From Anaerolineae bacterium (lineage in GTDB: Bacteria > Chloroflexota > Anaerolineae > Aggregatilineales > Phototrophicaceae): a stretch of DNA of 13,876 nt. The stretch's first letter is position 1; every line of letters begins with the position of its first letter. This document shows, one piece after another, positions 1-7,955 of the stretch. The position numbers were made by a program, and so were the translations under genes. The stretch is from assembly GCA_020848855.1 (NCBI GenBank), contig JADLHH010000587.1, forward strand, positions 1-13,876, written 5' to 3'. The notes beneath the pieces were generated by a model. It made no database searches. It worked only from the letters and a program-made list of their open reading frames with translations, and had not been told where the DNA came from.

Positions 1-2
1 AG

Positions 3-1241
3 CAAGTCGCCGACCTCGAAGCGCATGTCGAACAGATCGACATCGAACGAGCCGAGGCGATTGAGGCAGAAATCCAGCACGACCTGATGGCGGAAGTGCG
101 CACCTATGCCGAACAGTGTCCGGTTGGGGGCGGCGTGATTCATCTGGGCGCAACCAGCGCCGACGTGGAAGATAACGCCGACGTGCTGCGCATCCGCGAC
201 AGCCTCGACCTTACCTTGACCAATCTGCGCGATCTGATCTGCCGTTTTGCCGGGCTGATCGACCAGCTTGCCGACCATCCGACGATGGCGTTTACGCACA
301 TTCAGCCCGCCGAGCCGACGACAATGGGCTACCGGCTGGCGCTCTACGCGCAGGATTTGCTGGACGATTATCGGGCGCTGGAAACAGTGCGCCGCAACCT
401 GCGCGGCAAAGGGTTCAAAGGCGCGGTCGGCACGCGGGCATCCTACACCATGCTGCTCGAAGGTACCGGGATGACCCCAGCCGAACTGGAAGCGAAAGTG
501 ATGGGGGCGTTCGGACTGCCAGCTTACCCCATCGCCGGGCAGACGTACCCGCGTAAGGAAGACTGGCAGGTGTTGAGCACGCTTTCGGGCACGGCGGCAA
601 GTCTGTACAAATTCGCGTTCGACGTGCGGCTGCTGCAGTCGCCGGTGATCGGCGAATGGGGCGAGCCGTTCGGCAAAAAACAGGTTGGCTCTTCGGCAAT
701 GCCGTTCAAGCGCAACCCGATCAATACCGAGAAGATCGATAGCCTGGGGCGGCTGGTCACGGCGATGGAGCGCGTCGCCTGGGACAACGCCAGCCACTCG
801 CTGCTGGAACGCACGCTCGATGATTCCGCCAACCGCCGCGAAGCGCTGCCAGTCGGCTTCCTCGCGCTCGATGAGATGATTCGGGTGACGACACGGATCG
901 TCGGCGGGCTGCGCATCGACGAGCAGGCGGCGGCACGCAATTTCGCCCGTTTCGGCGTGTTCTCGGCGGTCGAGCGCGTGCTGATGGCAGCAGCTAAAGC
1001 CGGCGCGGATCGTCAGGAACTGCACGAACTGCTGCGCACCCACAGCCTGAACGCCTGGGCAGCGCTCGCTGACGATCAGCCTAATCCGCTGGTCGAATCG
1101 CTGGCGAACAGCCCGGAACTCGCGCTATATTTGACGCCCGAAGAGATACGCGCGCTGCTCGACGCTTCCGATTACGTAGGAGACGCGCCGCAGCGCGCCC
1201 GCCAGTTCGCCGCCGAAATTCTGGAAACCCTGTCTGCCTAA
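3..1241 (+). CDS. purB: Adenylosuccinate lyase, 5' partial
   Basis: PurB carries out two fumarate-releasing steps of purine synthesis (SAICAR to AICAR, adenylosuccinate to AMP) in the cytoplasm. The reading frame is open from the window edge; the 412 visible codons lack roughly the first 40-60 residues of a typical 430-475 aa enzyme. Visible motifs are HDLMAEV near the visible start, LGATSADVEDNAD, THIQPAEPTT and the fumarase/aspartase-superfamily signature SSAMPFKRNP (encoded from about nt 690). The signature loop belongs to the superfamily as a whole; the GATS and QPAEPTT segments and the adjacent purH favour PurB over fumarase or argininosuccinate lyase. It ends with TAA, 17 nt before purH, so the two are probably co-transcribed. 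The ATG at 87 is internal, because homologous sequence continues upstream of it. Confidence 0.95.
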   Translation, partial: QVADLEAHVEQIDIERAEAIEAEIQHDLMAEVRTYAEQCPVGGGVIHLGATSADVEDNADVLRIRDSLDLTLTNLRDLICRFAGLIDQLADHPTMAFTHIQPAEPTTMGYRLALYAQDLLDDYRALETVRRNLRGKGFKGAVGTRASYTMLLEGTGMTPAELEAKVMGAFGLPAYPIAGQTYPRKEDWQVLSTLSGTAASLYKFAFDVRLLQSPVIGEWGEPFGKKQVGSSAMPFKRNPINTEKIDSLGRLVTAMERVAWDNASHSLLERTLDDSANRREALPVGFLALDEMIRVTTRIVGGLRIDEQAAARNFARFGVFSAVERVLMAAAKAGADRQELHELLRTHSLNAWAALADDQPNPLVESLANSPELALYLTPEEIRALLDASDYVGDAPQRARQFAAEILETLSA

Positions 1242-1258
1242 CTGAAGGATACGAATTC

Positions 1259-2797
1259 ATGCCCCGTGCTTTGCTCAGTGTGAGTGACAAGACTGGCTTG
1301 GTTGAATTTGCCTCGGCGCTGGTGCGCTTCGGCTGGGATTTGGTTGCCAGCGGCGGCACGGAACGCGCCCTGCGCGCCGCCGACCTGCCGGTGACGGCTA
1401 TCGAACAACTCACGCAGGTGCCGGAGATGCTCGGCGGGCGCGTCAAGACGCTGCATCCCGCCGTTCATGCCGGCATTCTCGCCCGCGACCGCGACGAAGA
1501 CCTCGAAGAACTGCGCGCGCACGGTTTTGCGCCGATCAATATGGTTGTCTGCAACCTGTACCCGTTCCAGCAAACGGTCGCCGAGCCGGGCGTCACACTG
1601 CAGGACGCGATTGAAGAAATCGACATCGGCGGCGTGACGCTGCTGCGCGCGGCGGCGAAGAACTTCCTGCATACAGTCGTGATCTGCGACCCGACGGATT
1701 ACCCCCGTGTAACGGCGGCGCTCGCCGACGGCGGGCAGATCGACCTGGCGCTGCGGCGCGAGCTGGCGGTCAAAACCTTCGCCAGCACGCGCGACTACGA
1801 CACGGCAATCCACGCCTTCCTTTCGCAGGACGTGACGACGGCGGTCATCAGCGACCATCTGCCGGAGCAGCTCTCGCTGGGGATGCAGCGCGTCGAAGTA
1901 CTGCGCTACGGCGAAAATCCGCACCAGGTCGCCGCCTACTACAGCCGCAAGGCGAGCAGCGGACCGCTCGGCGGCACGGTGCTGGGCGGCAAGAAGCTGT
2001 CGTACAACAACATTCTCGACCTCGACGCTGCGTGGCACGCCGTCAGCAGCTTCACCGAGCCGACAGTCGTGGTCGTCAAGCATTTGACCCCGTGTGGCAT
2101 CGCCACCGCCGCGAGCATCGCCGAAGCATACCCGGCAGCGCTGGCGTCAGACCCGGTTTCGGCATACGGCGGCGTGATCGCGGTCAACCGGCAGGTGGAT
2201 GATGCGTTCGTCTCTGCGCTCGGCTCGCTGTTCGTCGAAGCGATTGCCGCGCCGAGCTTCACGACCGGCGCGCAGAATACGCTCAACGAGAAGCGTAAGA
2301 ACTGCCGCCTGCTGCAAATCCCGGCGATGTACGACGGCATCGATCTGGAAGTGCGCAGCGTGCATCGCGGGCTGCTGGTGCAGCAGCCGGACATGGGCGA
2401 CCCCGAAGGCACGTCGTTCAAGACGGTCACGAAGCGCGCTCCAACCGATGCCGAAGTCGAAGCGCTGCAGTTCGCGTGGAAAGCCGTCCAGCACGTCAAA
2501 TCGAACTCGATTGTGCTGGCGATCCGCAACGCGACGGTTGGCATAGGCGGCGGGCTGCCCAGCCGGGTGGACGCGGCGCGTATCGCCGTCGAAAAAGCCG
2601 GCGAACGTTCCGTTGGTTCGGTGCTGGCGTCGGATGCGTTCTTCCCGTTCGCGGACGGGGTCGAGGTGGCGGCGGCGGCGGGCGTGACGGCGATCATCCA
2701 GCCGGGCGGCTCGATCCGCGATGCGGAAGTGATCGAGGCGGCGGACAAAGCCAATATCGCGATGGTCTTCACCGGAACGCGGCATTTCAGGCACTAA
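1259..2797 (+). CDS. purH: Bifunctional AICAR transformylase / IMP cyclohydrolase
   Basis: PurH catalyses the last two steps of IMP synthesis: formyl transfer from 10-formyl-THF to AICAR, then ring closure. The 512 aa length is normal for the family. The N-terminal MGS-like cyclohydrolase domain (about residues 1-150) opens with ALLSVSDKTGLVEFA and contains GGRVKTLHP and CNLYPF. The C-terminal transformylase domain has a Lys-His pair at 274-275 (KHLTPCGIA), SDPVSAYGG, the ASDAFFPFADG segment, IIQPGGSIRD and the terminal TGTRHFRH. The ATG is preceded by AAGGA about 10 nt upstream. Residues 428-436 read GIGGGLPSR where many homologues have GxGAGQxSR, so a usual glutamine is replaced by leucine; the rest of the domain is intact. 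It sits downstream of purB in a probable purine operon. Confidence 0.97.
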   Translation: MPRALLSVSDKTGLVEFASALVRFGWDLVASGGTERALRAADLPVTAIEQLTQVPEMLGGRVKTLHPAVHAGILARDRDEDLEELRAHGFAPINMVVCNLYPFQQTVAEPGVTLQDAIEEIDIGGVTLLRAAAKNFLHTVVICDPTDYPRVTAALADGGQIDLALRRELAVKTFASTRDYDTAIHAFLSQDVTTAVISDHLPEQLSLGMQRVEVLRYGENPHQVAAYYSRKASSGPLGGTVLGGKKLSYNNILDLDAAWHAVSSFTEPTVVVVKHLTPCGIATAASIAEAYPAALASDPVSAYGGVIAVNRQVDDAFVSALGSLFVEAIAAPSFTTGAQNTLNEKRKNCRLLQIPAMYDGIDLEVRSVHRGLLVQQPDMGDPEGTSFKTVTKRAPTDAEVEALQFAWKAVQHVKSNSIVLAIRNATVGIGGGLPSRVDAARIAVEKAGERSVGSVLASDAFFPFADGVEVAAAAGVTAIIQPGGSIRDAEVIEAADKANIAMVFTGTRHFRH

Positions 2798-2803
2798 GAA
2801 AAC

Positions 2804-2899
2804 AGTGCTGAGTGCAGAGTACTGAGTGCTGAGAAAATCGCTTCCAGAGGCGAAGCTATACGCTATTGACTCAGCACTCATCACCCAGTACCCAGCACT
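2804..2899. repeat. Inverted array of degenerate heptamers
   Basis: The left arm (2804-2831) is four contiguous 7-mers, all variants of AGTGCTG (also AGTGCAG and AGTACTG). The right arm (2872-2899) is four contiguous 7-mers of the same family on the opposite strand, seen as CAGCACT, CATCACC, CAGTACC and CAGCACT. About 40 nt separate the arms, and this centre can itself form a small GCTTC/GAAGC hairpin (2840-2844 with 2852-2856). The element begins six bases after the purH stop and ends ten bases before the tRNA promoter. The transcript could fold into a long imperfect hairpin and might end purH transcription, but no U-tract follows. No coding potential is seen. Confidence 0.8.
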
Positions 2900-2909
2900 A
2901 TCTTTAGTC

Positions 2910-2938
2910 TTGTCAGCCTGCCGGGGCGCTGCTATAAT
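2910..2938 (+). promoter_or_regulatory. Sigma-70-type promoter of tRNA-Thr
   Basis: TTGTCA (2910-2915) and a perfect TATAAT (2933-2938) are separated by 17 nt. Transcription would start around 2945, only a few bases before the mature tRNA 5' end at 2950, as is usual for tRNA genes. Confidence 0.85.
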
Positions 2939-2949
2939 GCCCGCGTATT

Positions 2950-3021
2950 GCCACCCTAGCTCAATGGCAGAGCATACGCTTCGTAAGCGTGAGGTTGAGG
3001 GTTCAAGTCCCTCGGGTGGCT
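2950..3021 (+). tRNA. tRNA-Thr, anticodon CGT
   Basis: All four stems fold without mismatch except one terminal T-G in the anticodon stem. The acceptor is GCCACCC/GGGTGGC (2950-2956 with 3014-3020). The D stem is GCTC/GAGC with a 7-nt loop. The anticodon stem is TACGC/GCGTG around loop TTCGTAA, with anticodon CGT at 2982-2984, reading ACG (Thr). The T stem is GAGGG/CCCTC with loop TTCAAGT. The discriminator is T (3021) and no CCA is encoded, so the tail must be added by a nucleotidyltransferase. It has its own promoter and terminator. Confidence 0.97.
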
Positions 3022-3027
3022 CTCAAC

Positions 3028-3070
3028 TGCCCGCTCAGGTGTCCTTTACGCCTCTTGCGGGCATTTTTGT
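3028..3070 (+). terminator. Intrinsic terminator after tRNA-Thr
   Basis: Stem TGCCCGC (3028-3034) pairs with GCGGGCA (3057-3063), followed by TTTTTGT. The loop contains a second stacked helix, AGGTGT with ACGCCT (one G-U pair), closing CCTTT. The U-tract runs straight into the udk ribosome-binding site at 3071. Confidence 0.85.
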
Positions 3071-3085
3071 AAGGGGCATCCGCGC

Positions 3086-3739
3086 ATGAACGAATTTCAC
3101 CGTCCCGTCACGATTGCTGTCGCCGGCGGAACCGGCTCCGGCAAGACAACCGTCTCCAACGCCATCCTGGAGCGGGTCGGCAGCCATCACATCGCCTACA
3201 TCCCCCATGATGCCTATTACAAAGACCGCAGCGACCTGACGCTTGAAGAACGGCGCGCGATCAACTTCGACCACCCGGACTCGCTGGACACGGCGCTGAT
3301 GCGCGAACATATCATCGCGCTGCAGAACTGGCAGCCGGTTGAAATCCCGGTGTACGACTTCACTGTCCACCAGCGCACGACGCAGACCCAGCACGTCGAA
3401 CCGCAGCCGATCATCCTGGTCGAAGGCATCCTCGTGCTGGCGGAAGCGAGCCTGCGTCCGCTGTTCGACGTGAAAATCTTCGTCGATACCGACGCCGACC
3501 TGCGCGTCATTCGCCGGTTGAGGCGCGATATCGCCGAGCGCGGGCGCACCGCCGACTCGGTCATCAGCCAGTACCTCAACAGCGTCCGCCCAATGCATCT
3601 GGAATTCGTCGAACCGAGCAAGCGCTACGCCGACGTGATCATCCCGGAAGGCGGCTTCAATATGGTCGCCATCGACATGGTATCCGACCGCATCAGCAGC
3701 CTGCTGCTGATGCACACGAGGGCGAACTCGACGCCCTAG
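3086..3739 (+). CDS. udk: Uridine kinase (uridine/cytidine phosphorylation)
   Basis: Udk phosphorylates uridine and cytidine to UMP and CMP in cytoplasmic pyrimidine salvage. The 217 aa product matches the usual 205-220 aa. The P-loop is GGTGSGKTT (residues 14-22), followed by PHDAYYKD (40-47) and NFDHPDSLD, which belong to the substrate site, then PVYDFTVHQRT, VEGILVL and the arginine-rich lid RVIRRLRRDIAERGRT. The ATG has AAGGGG (3071-3076) at good spacing. Only 15 nt lie between the tRNA terminator and the start codon, with no recognisable promoter, so expression may depend on read-through of that terminator. It ends in TAG before the promoter of the next operon. Confidence 0.96.
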   Translation: MNEFHRPVTIAVAGGTGSGKTTVSNAILERVGSHHIAYIPHDAYYKDRSDLTLEERRAINFDHPDSLDTALMREHIIALQNWQPVEIPVYDFTVHQRTTQTQHVEPQPIILVEGILVLAEASLRPLFDVKIFVDTDADLRVIRRLRRDIAERGRTADSVISQYLNSVRPMHLEFVEPSKRYADVIIPEGGFNMVAIDMVSDRISSLLLMHTRANSTP

Positions 3740-3766
3740 ACGAAGATCGCGACAGCGCGGCAGGGA

Positions 3767-3796
3767 TTGACCACAGTTTTCGCGTCGTGCTATACT
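3767..3796 (+). promoter_or_regulatory. Promoter of the T-box / methyltransferase / valS operon
   Basis: TTGACC (3767-3772) and TATACT (3791-3796) are 18 nt apart. The predicted start is near 3803, leaving a leader of about 280 nt before the methyltransferase ATG, enough for a full T-box. Confidence 0.75.
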
Positions 3797-3825
3797 GGAG
3801 CAACAATTGACGCTTTTCCCAAAGA

Positions 3826-4067
3826 CTACGACTGGGAGGAGTACGCAGCACCGTCGCGCCAGAGAATGCGGGTCACTGGCTGTAAGCTCGCTCGCGGAGG
3901 ACTGCGGAAGGTCGCCCAGGAGTCGCGGTGCTGAACGAAGCAGTAAGCGCCGCCGGAGCCGCCCGTTATCGCGATTGAGAGCGCCTGTCTGTCTGACGAC
4001 GGATTCAGGAAACAAGGTGGTACCGCGAAAGCCATTTTCGTCCTTGTCGGTCGAGAACGGCTTTTTT
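3826..4067 (+). promoter_or_regulatory. T-box leader (tRNA-sensing riboswitch)
   Basis: T-box leaders bind a specific tRNA and let transcription continue when it is uncharged. The canonical core AGGTGGTACCGCG lies at 4015-4027. The antiterminator is traceable: ACAAGG (4012-4017) pairs with CCTTGT (4042-4047), CGAAA (4026-4030) pairs with TTTCG (4036-4040), and the bulge carries TGGT, which would pair with a tRNA 3' end of discriminator A plus CCA. It competes with the terminator at 4031-4067. Stem I features are AGTA (3840-3843), helix CAGCACCG/CGGTGCTG (3846-3853 with 3926-3933), AGAGA (3861-3865) and the CCGGAGCC and CCGTTATC blocks typical after Stem I. Candidate specifiers are GAA (3937-3939) by position and GTA (3943-3945, Val) by gene context. 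The full Stem I fold was not resolved by hand. Confidence 0.92.
4031..4067 (+). terminator. T-box attenuator terminator
   Basis: GCCATTTTC (4031-4039) pairs with GAGAACGGC (4053-4061) with a single A-C mismatch and one G-U, followed by six Ts (4062-4067). It shares bases 4036-4047 with the antiterminator, so the two structures are mutually exclusive. Confidence 0.9.
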
Positions 4068-4082
4068 ATTTGGAGGATCGCC

Positions 4083-4856
4083 ATGCCTTCAAAGAACAAC
4101 ACGAACCGCTTTTATGATGCGATCGCCGAATACTATCCCCTGTTCTATCGGGACTGGGAAACGCAGATGGAGCGCGAAGGGCTTGGGCTGCGGACGATCT
4201 TCCGCAATCAGGGGATCAACCGCGTGCTGGACGCCTCGTGCGGCGCGGGCGCGCAAGCCGTGCCGCTGGCGAAGCTGAATTATCAGGTGGTCGCCGCCGA
4301 CCCCAGCGTGGGAATGCTGCGCAAAGCCGTCGAGATCGCCAAGGACTGCCGGGTGCGCGACAAAATTCATTTCCTGCGCTGCGATTTTCTCGATCTGCCG
4401 AAGCTGGTCGAAGGACCGTTCGACGCCGTCGTCAGCAAGGGCAACGCCCTGCCCCACCTGATCGAAGACGACGAGATTGTCAAGACGCTGAACAATTTCT
4501 TCAACCTGCTGCGTCCGGGCGGGCTGCTGGTGATCGGGATGCGGGATTTCGGTCCGTTCATGGAAGACCGCCCCCAGTTCATCCCCGGCATGATCAACGA
4601 ACTGGACGACGGCAGCGAGTTCATCACGTTCGAGACGTGGGAATGGCGCGACGGACCGCCAGTACTGGCGCGGCAGAACCTGTTCATCGTCACCGGGCAT
4701 GGCAAGCAGTATCACGTCAAGAAGGAGCGGGTCGTCTTTCGACCGCTCTCGACCGACGAAGTCAAGGTCGTGCTGCTCGAAACCGGCTTTGAAGAAGTGA
4801 CCGATCAACCTGACCGCTGGGAGCGCGTGCTGGTGGCGCGCAAACCGGGGGCATGA
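4083..4856 (+). CDS. Class I SAM-dependent methyltransferase
   Basis: This 257 aa cytoplasmic protein has the Rossmann methyltransferase fold. SAM-binding motif I is VLDASCGAGAQ (residues 48-58), the acidic ribose-binding residue is in AADPS (71-75), and DFLDLP (101-106) and LRPGGLLVIGMRDF (143-156) match motifs III-V. The N-terminus (RFYDAIAEYYPLFYRDWE) resembles the group that includes glycine/sarcosine N-methyltransferase-like enzymes, but the substrate cannot be read from sequence. The ATG at 4083 is chosen because GGAGG lies just upstream (4072-4076) and the frame extending left crosses the T-box terminator. It is first in the T-box operon and 18 nt before valS, so it should respond to the same tRNA signal. 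Confidence 0.88.
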   Translation: MPSKNNTNRFYDAIAEYYPLFYRDWETQMEREGLGLRTIFRNQGINRVLDASCGAGAQAVPLAKLNYQVVAADPSVGMLRKAVEIAKDCRVRDKIHFLRCDFLDLPKLVEGPFDAVVSKGNALPHLIEDDEIVKTLNNFFNLLRPGGLLVIGMRDFGPFMEDRPQFIPGMINELDDGSEFITFETWEWRDGPPVLARQNLFIVTGHGKQYHVKKERVVFRPLSTDEVKVVLLETGFEEVTDQPDRWERVLVARKPGA

Positions 4857-4874
4857 CACTAAAGGCGAACCAAC

Positions 4875-7526
<2,652 letters not shown>

Positions 7527-7540
7527 GGCACAACTATACA

Positions 7541-7562
7541 GGGGCGAGACATGTCTCGCCCC
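7541..7562. repeat. 22-bp perfect palindrome between convergent genes
   Basis: The half-site GGGGCGAGACA (7541-7551) is followed at once by its reverse complement (7552-7562). The palindrome is flanked by direct TACA copies (7537-7540 and 7563-7566). It lies in the 52 nt between the stops of valS and the HEAT gene. The RNA would form a strong hairpin on either strand, so it may act as a bidirectional terminator, although neither side has a convincing U-tract. It may also belong to a dispersed REP-like family. Confidence 0.8.
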
Positions 7563-7578
7563 TACAGTCAATATTGTC

Positions 7579-7803
7579 TTATGAGGGCTGCTGCCGCTGC
7601 CGGACATAGATGGCGCGCCCGGCTTCCTGCGCCGCTTTGCGAACGTCCATGTCCGGGTCGGTGCGGAATGTCTCCTGAAGCGAGTCGAGCGCGTCCGGGT
7701 CATTCAATTCCGCCAGCTCGCGGATCGAACTGAGGCGCACGTCCACGTTCCGGTCTTTCAGCCGCGCGATGTGGTAAGCAACCAGCTTCTTGTTGGGACT
7801 CAC
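7579..7803 (-). CDS. Small HEAT-repeat protein
   Basis: This 74 aa acidic/basic helical protein has no signal peptide or membrane segment. The stretch from about residue 18 to 65 (VDVRLSSIRELAELNDPDAL, then a second unit with MDVRKAAQEAGRAI) shows the D-x-x-V-R-x-x-A spacing of PBS-lyase-type HEAT repeats, giving roughly one and a half units. Such modules mediate protein-protein contacts; no enzyme motif is present and the partner is unknown. The start is GTG at 7803 with GGAG about 11 nt upstream. A perfect minus-strand TATAAT at 7868-7873 fits as its promoter. It converges on valS and diverges from the LysM genes. Confidence 0.8.
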   Translation of the reverse strand: MSPNKKLVAYHIARLKDRNVDVRLSSIRELAELNDPDALDSLQETFRTDPDMDVRKAAQEAGRAIYVRQRQQPS

Positions 7804-7867
7804 GACGACTGTTCTCCGGCAGGCAGTTGCAGGCAGACACTTGAAACAGCCAGTTGAACCGGAATTG

Positions 7868-7873
7868 ATTATA
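7868..7873 (-). promoter_or_regulatory. -10 element for the HEAT gene
   Basis: On the minus strand this reads TATAAT exactly. No good -35 box lies 16-18 nt upstream. The implied start is near 7861, giving a leader of about 55 nt. Confidence 0.55.
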
Positions 7874-7914
7874 GCAAAAGTGCTTCATACTCGCAGACGA
7901 GCGCAACGCGGCGG

Positions 7915-7920
7915 TATAAT
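7915..7920 (+). promoter_or_regulatory. -10 element for the LysM operon
   Basis: A perfect TATAAT lies 36 bases before the TTG start of the first LysM gene. A recognisable -35 is lacking, which may indicate activator dependence. It lies about 42 bp from the divergent -10 of the HEAT gene. Confidence 0.55.
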
Positions 7921-7955
7921 GGCGCACGCTTGACCGTTCTGTCGAGGAACTGCGT

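Noticed and set aside
1238..2083. 281-codon minus-strand open frame opposite purH
   Set aside because: The plus strand encodes conserved PurH throughout. No start signal or domain supports the antisense frame.
2804..2899. Possible CRISPR array
   Set aside because: The units are 7 nt, contiguous, without spacers, and reverse orientation halfway. No cas genes are present.
2826..3089. 87-codon open frame crossing the heptamer repeat, tRNA and terminator
   Set aside because: It runs through a perfectly folding tRNA and its promoter, so it cannot be a protein gene.
3807..4082. Upstream TTG start extending the methyltransferase by 92 residues
   Set aside because: The extension crosses the T-box core and terminator. 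The ATG at 4083 has a GGAGG site and matches the usual N-terminus of the family.
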